DNA of 48,468 nucleotides from IMG/VR virus record IMGVR_UViG_3300020477_000045, positions 1-48,468 of that record. One strand, 5' to 3'. The stretch is from a virus. The notes under the pieces are model-generated. The model saw nothing but the letters and a program-made list of their open reading frames with translations. It ran no database searches and had not been told where the DNA came from. Both the position numbers and the translations under genes were made by a program. Numbering within the stretch: position 1 is the first letter of the stretch; each line of letters starts with the position of its first letter. This document shows, one piece after another, positions 8,196 through 16,343 of this stretch.

Positions 8196-10481
8196 TTACT
8201 TATTTTCTGTGTTATTTTCAAAGTCTTTTTTCTGTTTTTCTTTTTCTTCTTGAAGTGCTGACTTTACTTCGTCTCGCAGCTGTTTTCTAGCCATTTCAAA
8301 TTCATTGCGCATCATACCTTTTAAAAGTTTCTGTTCTGCGTTAGTTTGTAATACTTCTTTTCTTACTTCACTATCAGCTTGACCAATTTTCATCTTAATA
8401 CCTGCTTGGACTAACTGTCTTTCTAATGTCTCTATAGTTCCATCTTTATCTTTTAAAGATTCAGATAATTGTTGCACTTGACCTTGTAATTCAGAATACA
8501 AAGATTTACGTTCTATTAATTGTCGTTTATTTCTTATGTCTGTTTCTGCTACCATTGCTATATCATCAATTAAACCTGCTTGAAACCATTTGAAATATTC
8601 TTCTAATAGAGCCCATCTATTAACTGGTAAGGTAGCTCCAGCGACAACTCTTACATCAAATTGTGAAGTTTCATAATCTTTATATCTTCCAACGGCTTCA
8701 CCATAATCATTATAAATAGGAATATTTATTCTAGTTTCTTTTTCTTTTTCACCTCCACCAGCTTGAGGTTGAACTATTCTAAATACTTTATCTATTGTAT
8801 AATGTTTTTGAGCTGCCATCTTAAAGCATCTACCAAGATGTTCTAAAGCTGGTTCAACAACGGTAGACATCCAAGATTTTAACCTTCTAGTTCCAAACTC
8901 ATCATTAGCTAATAATCCTCTATATGTCTCTGCTTGTTCTTGTGTAAAACCCATCATAGCAGAAGGTACGCCACTAATATACTCAGCGTCAGCTTTACCT
9001 TCTTGAGTTATTGTATAAAAAGCATTATTTATAGAAGCTGGTAAAACAGGAGTTGGTGGAGCGAAGCCTGATCTGTATTTTAACAAAGCACCAGGACTTG
9101 AAGAATATTGTTCCCATTCCTCCTCATCAACTGACCCTTCTTCGTAGAGCCATCTTAGATTAGATGCTAAATTAGCATTATGAACCATTATTTGGTGCGC
9201 TTTATTTATTTCCTGTTGTTTACCTATCAATGGCATGACTGCCGATATAGGGTATGGAGTACCAGTGTAAATGTAAGGAACGGGAACTATAGGATATTCA
9301 GTGATTGGAAGTTCGTATTCATATATGAACGTATCGTCACCAACACTGCAACATAAATTTATTCTAGTTTCATAAAACTCTACAGCATCAACTATATTTT
9401 TACTAAAAGATTCATTCTTAGCTAATACATCATATTCTTTCTTTGTAAAAACTTGCTGTTCAACTTTTGCAATAGATTCTTGAGCTTGAGACATAAGTTG
9501 TTGTTTCATAGCCTCAATATTCTCACCCATAGCTTTTTCAGCTTTTTCTAATTCAAGTGATGCTCTCTCTTCTATTATTTCTCCAGATTCTAAAGATTCT
9601 TGTATAGATTGTTTTTGTTCTTCTAGTGAAACTTGAGCTTCTTCTGTGTATTCTTTTATTTGAACATCGACAGATTTCTTTAAATCTTGTAATTGTTCTT
9701 GAGTTGGTTCGATCTTTATGAAAACATTAACAAATGGAACTTTTACTTTTGAGTATCTCTCATAGTAAGCTATAATATCATCTTCTTCAGCATTTGGATC
9801 ATATGTAGAAGTAACGTCTTCTGGAAGTATTGTTGTTCCATCGTCTATATCTCTAGATGATATAGAATAGTTTGTAGCGCTATCAGATGCTTTTGCAATC
9901 TTTGAAGCATATTGTGGAAACATATTTTTCAATTGAGTTTTAGACAACATCTTCTTTACTATAATAAAACCAGCATCTCTAAATAGAAAATCTCTACTAG
10001 CTGGGTCAACAAAAACATCATAAGGATCAATCCTACTAAAAGTTACTTCCCCTTTACCATTGTCTTTATCTTGGTCAACATCAACTAGAAAATAACCTAT
10101 TCCCTTAACAAGACTGTCTAAAACAACTTGACCATATATAGATTTACCATTTGATAGATGCCAACAATAATCTGCTATATCTGAGTGAACTTGAGCGACA
10201 TCAACATCATCGCCAGTTACGCCAACAGCTTTCCATCTTGGATTATTTGATGTAACGAAATACTTCATAATCTCTACTATTGGAAGTATTCTGTTTATAG
10301 TGAAAGTGGGCATTCCAGCGTCTTCAAGAGAATCTCTTTCATTTTTAGAAAGTTGTTCGTCTAAATAAAAATCATATCCTTGTTGACTTTTTTGCATCCA
10401 CTTTGTTCTATTTGAACCATTAGCTCTATCCCAAAGCATTTTATTTATACCAGCTTTACTTGGTCTACCTCTTTTAGCCAT
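8196..10481 (-). CDS. Portal protein, P22-like family
   Basis: 761 residues, in the size range of large podovirus-type portals. Residues 50-190 have the expected crown/wing pattern (PTFTINRILPIVEIMKY, a DSLVKGIGYFLVDVD strand, then IDPYDVFVDPASRDF). Residues about 258-345 form a long glutamine/glutamate-rich coiled-coil insertion. The C-terminal 80 residues (LSESLKDKDGTIETLERQ onward) are another coiled coil, as in portals with a barrel extension. It forms the dodecameric DNA gate at one capsid vertex and docks TerL during packaging. It overlaps the upstream 66-residue gene by 8 bases. Confidence 0.85.
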   Translation of the reverse strand: MAKRGRPSKAGINKMLWDRANGSNRTKWMQKSQQGYDFYLDEQLSKNERDSLEDAGMPTFTINRILPIVEIMKYFVTSNNPRWKAVGVTGDDVDVAQVHSDIADYCWHLSNGKSIYGQVVLDSLVKGIGYFLVDVDQDKDNGKGEVTFSRIDPYDVFVDPASRDFLFRDAGFIIVKKMLSKTQLKNMFPQYASKIAKASDSATNYSISSRDIDDGTTILPEDVTSTYDPNAEEDDIIAYYERYSKVKVPFVNVFIKIEPTQEQLQDLKKSVDVQIKEYTEEAQVSLEEQKQSIQESLESGEIIEERASLELEKAEKAMGENIEAMKQQLMSQAQESIAKVEQQVFTKKEYDVLAKNESFSKNIVDAVEFYETRINLCCSVGDDTFIYEYELPITEYPIVPVPYIYTGTPYPISAVMPLIGKQQEINKAHQIMVHNANLASNLRWLYEEGSVDEEEWEQYSSSPGALLKYRSGFAPPTPVLPASINNAFYTITQEGKADAEYISGVPSAMMGFTQEQAETYRGLLANDEFGTRRLKSWMSTVVEPALEHLGRCFKMAAQKHYTIDKVFRIVQPQAGGGEKEKETRINIPIYNDYGEAVGRYKDYETSQFDVRVVAGATLPVNRWALLEEYFKWFQAGLIDDIAMVAETDIRNKRQLIERKSLYSELQGQVQQLSESLKDKDGTIETLERQLVQAGIKMKIGQADSEVRKEVLQTNAEQKLLKGMMRNEFEMARKQLRDEVKSALQEEKEKQKKDFENNTENK

Positions 10482-10674
10482 ATCTATTCCTTAAATCTTT
10501 TTTATCTTCATATAATCTTATACCAAGAATATCATATAAAGATTTTTTGAATTTGTTTTCATTGTATTTGAAAGTGCCAGGTGTATCAAGACTAGGTTTC
10601 TCACCAACGTTTGTATAGTTCTGCCAATAGTTACCACCTTTTAAAGGTTTTGATTTACTATCTTTAATATTCAT
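10474..10674 (-). CDS. Small protein between terL and portal, unknown function
   Basis: 66 basic residues beginning MNIKDSKSKPLKGGNYWQNY and ending YEDKKDLRNRYG. It starts 2 bases after the terL stop and overlaps the portal start, so it is part of the packaging operon. The C-terminal half (FKKSLYDILGIRLYEDKKDLR) looks helical. Role unknown. Confidence 0.65.
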   Translation of the reverse strand: MNIKDSKSKPLKGGNYWQNYTNVGEKPSLDTPGTFKYNENKFKKSLYDILGIRLYEDKKDLRNRYG

Positions 10675-10676
10675 AA

Positions 10677-12242
10677 TTAGGCTACTACCCAGCTTTTAGC
10701 TTTCTTTTTAGGTTTAAACCAACCCTTTTTATTCTCTTTTCTTTTCATATTAGGAGGAAAAGCGTGTAATTGTGAGTAATATAATGTCTCAATTGTATCA
10801 TCATGACTCATTTTCGGTCCAAATGTAACAATTTCGTTGATTAAATCAAACATATTTTTCCTTAAATGTACTGTTCCCATGCTTAATCTACCACTTAATC
10901 CACTATATATCCTATTTCTCTTGTTAGTTCCACCTGGTTTTTGAGGAATAACGGCAATATCAAATCTATTTAATCTTCTTCTTTCATCGTTTAAAGCTTG
11001 GAATATACTTCTATTCATAGCAACGTCTTCAACTGTAGCTGATACGCATTTGTACTTATCGTATAGCGAAATTATATAATCAACTACACCAGACTTTCCT
11101 AATATATTCCCATCAGCGTCTTTTGTTCCAATAGTAGGTATACTTCTATGTCTTTCATAGTCTACTACATATAATTCATTATTGGGATCAATAGCAATTA
11201 CCATTATAACACTAAAGTCAGAATGCTTTGTATCTATATCAGTTGCGGGGTCACAACCTATAAACGTATTAACAGGAACTTTTACTCCATCCTTTATTAA
11301 ATAATTTATACCATCTTCGTTTTCAACGTACCCGTTATAGTATCTAACGTGCTTCCTTGTCCAAACAGCATCTTCCTCACTCTGGACTTCCATCATATAT
11401 TCTTGAAAGAACTTATGAGGCTGTCCTGAATCCATATAGAATTTCTTCTTCTCTTCTAATTTAGACGTAGGAAAAAAAGATGCCCAGAGAGGAGTTCCAT
11501 CTTCTTGCGTTGCTTTATACGTAATTACCTTCCAAGCAAAATCTTTCCTACCATCCTTTTTAGCTTTTGAATGCTGAGTAAGAAGATTGTTAATAAAGGA
11601 ATCATAATGTACGGGAGTACCATTAACACGCAACCTGCCAGTATGAGGCTCAATTGCAGGATAAACAACGGCAGTGACAAGATTCGCATTCTTATCCCTG
11701 GCTTCTCTTGTGATTGTGTTAGCTTCATGTTCAAAGTCATCCAAAACGATAAGATCATATCTTTTATGTAACTTAGCTCCTCCCCTAATTCCTGCGACAT
11801 TACTTTTACTAATGAGTTTAGATCCATTTTTCAACTCTATATCTTCTTCTGTCCATTTTTTACCTCTTAACTCTCCAAAATAATACTTTATCCTGTCGTT
11901 ATATTCAAGATGATGTTTTATGTAATCCATATTCCCAACTGAAAGTTTTTGAGTAGCTGAAACCCATGCATAAAATAAAAAGTCATCTTTAGGACAAAAA
12001 ATAAAATCTTTTATAATAGATGCTTTAGTTAATATAGTTTTTCCATGACCACGTGGAACAATTATAGCTGACTGCTTTATGCTTTTATCATCTATAGCAT
12101 CAGCGACCTCATAGTGAAATGGAGGAGTCTCACTACGCATAAAATCTTCAGGTAAAAATAATTTTCCAAAAGCTATTAAATCTTTACTTGCTAAAAGAAG
12201 AGCATTCTCAGCATCGCTAACATTTTTTGTATTTATGTTCAT
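10677..12242 (-). CDS. terL: Terminase large subunit (ATPase and nuclease)
   Basis: 521 residues. Walker A is PRGHGKT (63-69) and Walker B is LIVLDDFE (164-171), forming the packaging motor ATPase. The C-terminal RNase H-like nuclease has a first acidic site in IGCDPATD (D331), a likely second in TVEDVAM (E405), and the closing SHDD at 479-482. The length is normal for the family. It pumps DNA into the procapsid through the portal and cuts the concatemer. Its start overlaps the stop of the 92-residue membrane protein gene by 4 bases. Confidence 0.95.
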   Translation of the reverse strand: MNINTKNVSDAENALLLASKDLIAFGKLFLPEDFMRSETPPFHYEVADAIDDKSIKQSAIIVPRGHGKTILTKASIIKDFIFCPKDDFLFYAWVSATQKLSVGNMDYIKHHLEYNDRIKYYFGELRGKKWTEEDIELKNGSKLISKSNVAGIRGGAKLHKRYDLIVLDDFEHEANTITREARDKNANLVTAVVYPAIEPHTGRLRVNGTPVHYDSFINNLLTQHSKAKKDGRKDFAWKVITYKATQEDGTPLWASFFPTSKLEEKKKFYMDSGQPHKFFQEYMMEVQSEEDAVWTRKHVRYYNGYVENEDGINYLIKDGVKVPVNTFIGCDPATDIDTKHSDFSVIMVIAIDPNNELYVVDYERHRSIPTIGTKDADGNILGKSGVVDYIISLYDKYKCVSATVEDVAMNRSIFQALNDERRRLNRFDIAVIPQKPGGTNKRNRIYSGLSGRLSMGTVHLRKNMFDLINEIVTFGPKMSHDDTIETLYYSQLHAFPPNMKRKENKKGWFKPKKKAKSWVVA

Positions 12243-12517
12243 TTCTTTCTTTTTAATATACTAAATGGATTAAGGTTTAATTCTTTTTCATACCATTTTA
12301 ATTGTTCTTGCAACTGTAACATCTTAGCTTCTTCCTCAGCTGTGTGTTTTGCTATAAGAGATGTTATATCTTCTTGGTGTTGCTCCATTGATGTTTCCAG
12401 TCTTAGTATTCTTTGTTCTATCATTAGATAACCATAAACTAATCCACCTGTAGCTATTACGATTTGTATTAACCATTTAATATTAATCGAAACATTTAAA
12501 TTATCATCTAACTTCAA
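12239..12517 (-). CDS. Membrane protein with coiled coil (candidate holin or inner-membrane spanin)
   Basis: 92 residues. One transmembrane helix (about 12-32, INIKWLIQIVIATGGLVYGYL) is followed by a long coiled coil (RILRLETSMEQHQEDITSLIAKH to LQEQLKWYEKEL) and a basic tail. It overlaps terL and the upstream lipoprotein gene by 4 bases each. A single N-terminal helix with a coiled coil beside a lipoprotein is the geometry of a two-gene spanin, which fuses the two membranes at lysis. A holin is the other possibility. Confidence 0.7.
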   Translation of the reverse strand: MKLDDNLNVSINIKWLIQIVIATGGLVYGYLMIEQRILRLETSMEQHQEDITSLIAKHTAEEEAKMLQLQEQLKWYEKELNLNPFSILKRKK

Positions 12518-12903
12518 TCGTACCTCACCGAAACATAAGCCATTGGGGTAGAATTAACTACTAGCTCTGGCTGAAAATTAGCTCCAACTGCTATATACTC
12601 ACCCCAAATCTTCTTACCTCCTTCAATTTTTATTGGTTGAACACCAGACCATATAACACTATCCTCTATCATGATGTAAGCATGAAAGTAAGCATCGTAC
12701 TCACCCTCTTCCATTTGATATATATAATAAGTAAAAACTGGTCGCCATGTATTTACTCCATCTTGCTCTGCTGTCGCTGTGAAATAAATTGGTACATTGT
12801 TATCTGAGTCTATGTATCTTCTTTCTATAGTTAGATATTTATCTTCACAACTTAATAACATTAATAAAAATATTAAAAAATTAAGCGTCTTCCTCTTTTT
12901 CAT
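12514..12903 (-). CDS. Lipoprotein (candidate outer-membrane spanin or surface protein)
   Basis: 129 residues. The N-terminus MKKRKTLNFLIFLLMLLSCED has a basic n-region, hydrophobic core and lipobox LLSC, with Cys19 as the predicted lipid-modified residue. Asp at +2 after the Cys is not decisive for sorting. The mature part is beta-rich (YTFDYIYQ-like strands, SVIWSGVQPIKIEGGKKIWGEYIAVG). It overlaps the 92-residue membrane gene by 4 bases. It could be an o-spanin partner, though it is longer than most, or a superinfection-exclusion lipoprotein. The lipobox suggests a lipoprotein processed by the host. Confidence 0.75.
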   Translation of the reverse strand: MKKRKTLNFLIFLLMLLSCEDKYLTIERRYIDSDNNVPIYFTATAEQDGVNTWRPVFTYYIYQMEEGEYDAYFHAYIMIEDSVIWSGVQPIKIEGGKKIWGEYIAVGANFQPELVVNSTPMAYVSVRYD

Positions 12904-13084
12904 CTTTTCTCTCCATAAATTTTATATAATCTTTATCATCCTTTTTAAATTCTACATACCCTCTAAACATATCTCCTAAAGAATCAACAATAGATTCTAA
13001 ATATGAAACTCTACTACTAAGCATTCTAATAGCTCTAATAAGATCATGCTTCGTTGTTGTATTTTTACGCTTCACCCTCATCAC
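12881..13084 (-). CDS. Small coiled-coil protein, unknown function
   Basis: 67 residues. The basic N-terminus (MMRVKRKNTTTKHDLIRAIR) is followed by a helix with heptad spacing (LSSRVSYLESIVDSLGDMF) and a Lys/Glu-rich tail. Its last 23 bases overlap the lipoprotein start, and its start overlaps the stop region of 13065-13295, which fits the operon. No function proposed. Confidence 0.65.
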   Translation of the reverse strand: MMRVKRKNTTTKHDLIRAIRMLSSRVSYLESIVDSLGDMFRGYVEFKKDDKDYIKFMERKDEKEEDA

Positions 13085-13295
13085 CTCCTATCATCTCAGG
13101 GACTTCCATCCCATCTACAACAGCTATTATATCTTTTAAAATAGATACATCTCTTGAGCTTGGTGAGACAATTGCAAAAATATTTAACTGCTCAACTAAA
13201 TACTTTAATTCCGTAACGGCATCACCTAGACTTAAATCTTTTCTAGGTTTATACCTTGGAGCCATTCTTTGTTTTATAAGTTTTACCCTATCCAT
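13065..13295 (-). CDS. Small protein in lysis/packaging operon, unknown function
   Basis: 76 residues: MDRVKLIKQRMAPRYKPRKDLSLGDAVTELKYLVEQL, then an Ile/Val-rich middle and an acidic end. The LGDAVTELKYLVEQ stretch is a likely helix. It sits in the tightly overlapped group 12239-13392. No family recognised. Confidence 0.65.
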   Translation of the reverse strand: MDRVKLIKQRMAPRYKPRKDLSLGDAVTELKYLVEQLNIFAIVSPSSRDVSILKDIIAVVDGMEVPEMIGGDEGEA

Positions 13296-13392
13296 TTATC
13301 AAGTATAATATTTTCCAAATTTCATCTAATGTCCATCCATATAATCTAATATAATAATAAACAATAAACATTAGTGCACTTATTGAAACCAT
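13288..13392 (-). CDS. Very small membrane peptide
   Basis: 34 residues, MVSISALMFIVYYYIRLYGW then TLDEIWKILYLING. One short transmembrane helix covers residues 3-15. The start directly follows the stop of the phosphoesterase gene (TAA then ATG) and the end overlaps the start of 13065-13295 by 8 bases. This complete fit in an otherwise packed operon supports it as real, although the ribosome site (GGGT, 9 bases upstream) is weak. A small holin-like role is possible but untested. Confidence 0.5.
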   Translation of the reverse strand: MVSISALMFIVYYYIRLYGWTLDEIWKILYLING

Positions 13393-14289
13393 TTAATTTA
13401 CCCAACATTCTATGCCATCTCTATCAAATTCCATAGTTACCCATCCTGTCCTAATGATAGGAAACATAGAGTATCTAGCATAATTAGCATATCTTAAAAA
13501 AGAACCTCCCCTAACATACCATCTTCTATGTAAGGTTTCCTCTCCTTCGTGAATAGATATAGAATCTATAGGCTTTGCATACAATTGATGATTATGACCT
13601 AAAAAGAAAACATCACCATCGCTATAAACCGATGACATCTTATCTAATTCTAAGTCTCCATTTTTTCCACCACCAACACCATGACCACTAACAAGATTCC
13701 ATTCTCTTCCTCCAGTCATTATCGTAGTGTATCCTGGCAATTCGTAATACGGGACACCTAAAGCATTAGCCATTCCTCTTGTAATATCAAAATCAAGAAC
13801 CTTTATACTTCTTATGTAATCATGATTTCCACCCCTAAGAAATAAACATTTATCAGCTATAGGTCTTAGAATCTTTAACGCTTCTTCATATTGATCATCA
13901 GGAGACATATTTTGACCTCTCTGAGGTATTTTGTAGTTAGGAGGGATACACTCTAGTATATCTCCATTACCAAACCATCTTGCAAACTTATCGTTCTTAA
14001 TAATTTTTACAGCATCTTTAAGTTTTTCATGATCATGTTCGTTTGCTCCAATATGAACGTCAGTAAGACCGTGAACTCTAACCTTCCCAGCATATTCATA
14101 TTTTAAAACTTTACCAGCTTCTACACTTTGATGATCATTACTCTCTCTGTCATTTATTTGGGTTTCATATGGAATAGAATGAGTTTTATTACAAGTTTTG
14201 CAAATATGTCTTTGAAACAGCTCGTTCTCGCCATTTCTTCTATAACCATGTACTTTAGTGTATGTAGATTCGCAATGAGGACATAACAT
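13393..14289 (-). CDS. Zinc-ribbon metallophosphoesterase
   Basis: 298 residues. The N-terminal zinc ribbon has C3-x2-C6 and C30-x2-C33. The phosphoesterase domain has all the expected metal-ligand motifs in order: TDVH (76-79), GNGD (107-110), GGNHD (153-157), GHG (202-204) and GHNH (231-234). The fold hydrolyses phosphate esters with a two-metal centre, and relatives include SbcD/Mre11-type DNA nucleases and other phosphatases. The substrate is unknown; a zinc ribbon suggests nucleic acid. It lies immediately after the probable terS, so a role in DNA end handling or packaging is possible (inference). Confidence 0.9.
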   Translation of the reverse strand: MLCPHCESTYTKVHGYRRNGENELFQRHICKTCNKTHSIPYETQINDRESNDHQSVEAGKVLKYEYAGKVRVHGLTDVHIGANEHDHEKLKDAVKIIKNDKFARWFGNGDILECIPPNYKIPQRGQNMSPDDQYEEALKILRPIADKCLFLRGGNHDYIRSIKVLDFDITRGMANALGVPYYELPGYTTIMTGGREWNLVSGHGVGGGKNGDLELDKMSSVYSDGDVFFLGHNHQLYAKPIDSISIHEGEETLHRRWYVRGGSFLRYANYARYSMFPIIRTGWVTMEFDRDGIECWVN

Positions 14290-14290
14290 A

Positions 14291-15076
14291 CTAGTCTCCT
14301 TTTTTAGATTCTTTTAATTCAGGTCTCTTAATAGACTCTAGTTGATCAGGCTGAAATCCTTGAAATAATCCAATAACTCCAGTCTCTTTTTGTTTTACAG
14401 TTGTATTGCCAATAGTACCAATTGCTTTTCCTAACTCCTTTACAGCGTTTAAAACAATATTATCTTCCATAGCGGTATCAGCTAGGCTTTTTAACTTAGT
14501 TATGACATACTCATGATCTACTCCCATAGATTTAGCTACGTCAACTACTGATTTTTCTACTTCTTTCATAACTCTCTCTTGTCTTAGTAATATCGCTGCT
14601 TTTTTCTCGGCTTTATACGAATCAGATTCACTAAACGCATCCATATAGCTTTTAACCGCACCCAAACCAACAGCAATATTGGTTGCAAATATCTTTTCTT
14701 TTTTTGTAGGCTTCTCACGATTATAGACTTGGCGAGTCGTATCTTTGATGTTTTTCGAGAATGTATACCTATTCGGATGCTTTGAGAAATCTGTATCCAT
14801 AAAAGTTTTAGGGAGGCATAAGAATGTACCAACAACAGTACGAACATAACTTTTAACGTATTGATAATTTCTTCTGTCATTAGGATGATTTATACTTGAT
14901 TTTTTTAATATTTGGATTATCCTACTATCATCAGACATAACCCAAGAACCTTCTTCAGCTTTTCTCCAGTCAAAAAATACATTAGGCTTATTATCTTCAT
15001 CTTTAAAGTGATCATCAAATTCGGACAAGTCGTCAAAAATATAATGCCTCACCCCTTTTATCTTCTTGTATTCCAT
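14291..15076 (-). CDS. Probable terminase small subunit
   Basis: 261 residues. Residues about 124-165 have the layout of TerS: PTKKEKIFATNIAVGLGAV, then SYMDAFSESDSYKAEKKAAILL. This is followed by an oligomerisation region with helices (MKEVEKSVVDVAKSMGV) and a terminal LKSLADTAMEDNIVLNAVKELG segment. The N-terminal 120 residues are extra and unassigned. It recognises phage DNA and loads it onto TerL. Assigned by pattern and position upstream of terL; the genes between them are unusual in number for a terS-terL pair. Confidence 0.65.
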   Translation of the reverse strand: MEYKKIKGVRHYIFDDLSEFDDHFKDEDNKPNVFFDWRKAEEGSWVMSDDSRIIQILKKSSINHPNDRRNYQYVKSYVRTVVGTFLCLPKTFMDTDFSKHPNRYTFSKNIKDTTRQVYNREKPTKKEKIFATNIAVGLGAVKSYMDAFSESDSYKAEKKAAILLRQERVMKEVEKSVVDVAKSMGVDHEYVITKLKSLADTAMEDNIVLNAVKELGKAIGTIGNTTVKQKETGVIGLFQGFQPDQLESIKRPELKESKKGD

Positions 15077-15078
15077 TA

Positions 15079-15291
15079 TTAGTTAATAACGAAATCTTCG
15101 TGCATTCCTGATAATTCTTTAATTTGCAAGGCTAGATTATCTATTAGTTTGTGAACAGGTATTGGAATTTGATATATAATGCTATCTATTTCAATCGGAG
15201 CTAAATCTGATGAACTATCAGAAACCATAGTTAAAAGTTTTTCTTGTTCTTCTTTTGTTAGCTTTTCTAGTATTTCTATTGCATTCGACAT
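15079..15291 (-). CDS. Small first gene of the late operon, unknown function
   Basis: 70 residues: MSNAIEILEKLTKEEQEKL, a serine/aspartate linker, then APIEIDSIIYQIPIPVHKLIDNLALQIKEL. The strand-plus-helix 'EIDSIIYQIP..VHKLIDNL' resembles a recurrent small phage protein, but no name is certain. It is the first gene read leftwards from the divergent control region. Confidence 0.65.
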   Translation of the reverse strand: MSNAIEILEKLTKEEQEKLLTMVSDSSSDLAPIEIDSIIYQIPIPVHKLIDNLALQIKELSGMHEDFVIN

Positions 15292-15464
15292 TACTAGATG
15301 TTAATACTTAAATGCAATGAAAATCAAGACATAAATTCTATACCCTCCTTTCCCTCCTCATACTCCACCCATACCACCCATAGTGTATATATATAATATT
15401 ACTATAAGTATTATAATATATATATAATATGCGCGCGCGTAGGATAACTATGACCAAGTGATAC

Positions 15465-15493
15465 TTGAAAAAATTATAGCATTTTGTTATATG
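15465..15493 (+). promoter_or_regulatory. Candidate sigma70-like early promoter
   Basis: TTGAAA (15465-15470) and TATATG (15488-15493) are separated by exactly 17 bases, close to the TTGACA/TATAAT consensus (5/6 and 4/6). It would drive the rightward early genes from host polymerase. AT-rich sequence makes chance matches common. Confidence 0.45.
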
Positions 15494-15511
15494 TCCTTTT
15501 TACCCTCTATA

Positions 15512-15530
15512 CCCCTTATCAGGGGATTTT
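15512..15530 (+). other. Short hairpin in early leader
   Basis: CCCCT (15512-15516) pairs with AGGGG (15521-15525) around a TATC loop and is followed by ATTTT. It lies between the promoter candidate and the first early gene. It could act as a weak attenuator or stabilise the leader. Confidence 0.4.
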
Positions 15531-15603
15531 CATAAATCATTTTTTAGTTATTTTTGATTATTTAGATAATTATAGTTATTAATAATAATGAAAGGAGTCA
15601 GAA

Positions 15604-15873
15604 ATGACAAAACCTGTAACACTTAAATGGTTCATCGCTAAGCGGGATGAATTGATGCAAGAGCACTTGGAAGCTTACTTTGCAGCACCTACTAGATCAT
15701 CGTTCAATCGTGTGACTGGTACGTATGCTCAAACGAAGTCCAACATCTCTCGCGCAACCAAAGCTAACCTTAGAGAACTCAATGCGTACTGTGAAGCTCA
15801 GACTGGTAAGACAATCTGGGAAGACGTTGACGAGAAAGAGGTAAGCGTTGGCACACCAGTAGACCCGGAGTAA
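15604..15873 (+). CDS. First early gene, small protein of unknown function
   Basis: 89 residues starting MTKPVTLKWFIAKRDELMQEH, containing helices (SNISRATKANLRELNAYCEAQ) and a charged acidic end (WEDVDEKEVSVGTPVDPE). AAAGGAG lies at an ideal distance. Its codons are visibly richer in G and C than those of the following genes, and it is followed by its own terminator. This suggests a separately expressed, possibly abundant, early host-takeover protein. Confidence 0.8.
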   Translation: MTKPVTLKWFIAKRDELMQEHLEAYFAAPTRSSFNRVTGTYAQTKSNISRATKANLRELNAYCEAQTGKTIWEDVDEKEVSVGTPVDPE

Positions 15874-15880
15874 TCCGATG

Positions 15881-15902
15881 AGGGACGCAATGTCCCTTTT
15901 TA
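15881..15902 (+). terminator. Intrinsic terminator after the first early gene
   Basis: AGGGAC (15881-15886) pairs with GTCCCT (15892-15897) around a five-base loop, followed by TTTT. This is a compact rho-independent terminator. Confidence 0.75.
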
Positions 15903-15929
15903 AACCTATTTCCCACAACAATTTCAAAT

Positions 15930-16050
15930 AAAGTAACGCATGGGACGTGCAGCACAAGAGGGAAGGCTGCTACTGAGCAAGATTGTGACCTGTGCGTATT
16001 AACATTGAATTTATGGGGGCATACAAATAAAGTCCTGTCCCCATATTTTC
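15930..16050 (+). ncRNA. Candidate structured RNA 1, ending in a terminator hairpin
   Basis: A geneless stretch with higher GC than its surroundings. ACGCA (15936-15940) pairs with TGCGT (15993-15997), enclosing GCAGC (15949-15953) with GCTGC (15966-15970). Then ATGGGGGCA (16013-16021) pairs over 9 positions (one G-U) with TGTCCCCAT (16036-16044), followed by ATTTTCTTT, a terminator-like end. It starts 28 bases after the terminator at 15881-15902, so it may be a separate small transcript. Not a tRNA: no T-loop consensus. Confidence 0.55.
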
Positions 16051-16051
16051 T

Positions 16052-16064
16052 TTGTATTATACAA
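16052..16064. promoter_or_regulatory. Perfect inverted repeat, possible operator
   Basis: TTGTAT-T-ATACAA (16052-16057 and 16059-16064) is a perfect inverted repeat just upstream of the gene at 16113. It could bind a dimeric regulator. Chance is not excluded in AT-rich DNA. Confidence 0.3.
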
Positions 16065-16112
16065 TATTTGTACTTAACTTGGTCAAAAACAGAGTGAAAG
16101 GAGTAATTGATC

Positions 16113-16343
16113 ATGACAATAGTAAAGAAATTTAGTTCAAGAGCGAAATTAGAGGAGTATTTAAACTCTAATGGACAATACCATGTACTCAATAGAATTG
16201 GTGTAGATGGTTCAATAGTGTTACTGTCAGATGATAGTGAACCTGTAAATAAAGACAGTGTAAAATCTGTTGATAGGTACATATCTGAAGAGCACTACGA
16301 AGATGTTAACCTTCACTACGAGGCTTACTATGGCGAATACTAA
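16113..16343 (+). CDS. Small acidic early protein, unknown function
   Basis: 76 residues: MTIVKKFSSRAKLEEYLNSN, then strand-rich sequence and an acidic end (HYEDVNLHYEAYYGEY). The ATG is chosen over an upstream TTG at 16107 because AAAGGAG (16097-16103) is 9 bases from it, against 3 for the TTG. Overlaps the next gene by 14 bases. Confidence 0.65.
   Translation: MTIVKKFSSRAKLEEYLNSNGQYHVLNRIGVDGSIVLLSDDSEPVNKDSVKSVDRYISEEHYEDVNLHYEAYYGEY

Larger units (their letters stand above)
15292..15603. promoter_or_regulatory. Divergent control region between late and early genes
   Basis: 312 bases without a gene. From left to right it holds: a pyrimidine-only-like tract at about 15340-15380, with runs of GGG on the minus strand that could form a G-quadruplex in the late leader; AT-rich imperfect palindromes at about 15382-15430; an alternating GCGCGCGCGT run at 15431-15440; a promoter-like pair and a hairpin (listed separately); and AT-rich sequence to an AAAGGAG-type site. 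It is the only substantial divergent spacer, so it likely holds both early and late promoters, and possibly the replication origin. Confidence 0.7.

Noticed and set aside
15779-16282. Minus-strand open frame of 167 codons
   Set aside because: Antisense to two supported genes, a terminator and structured RNA 1, with no ribosome site.
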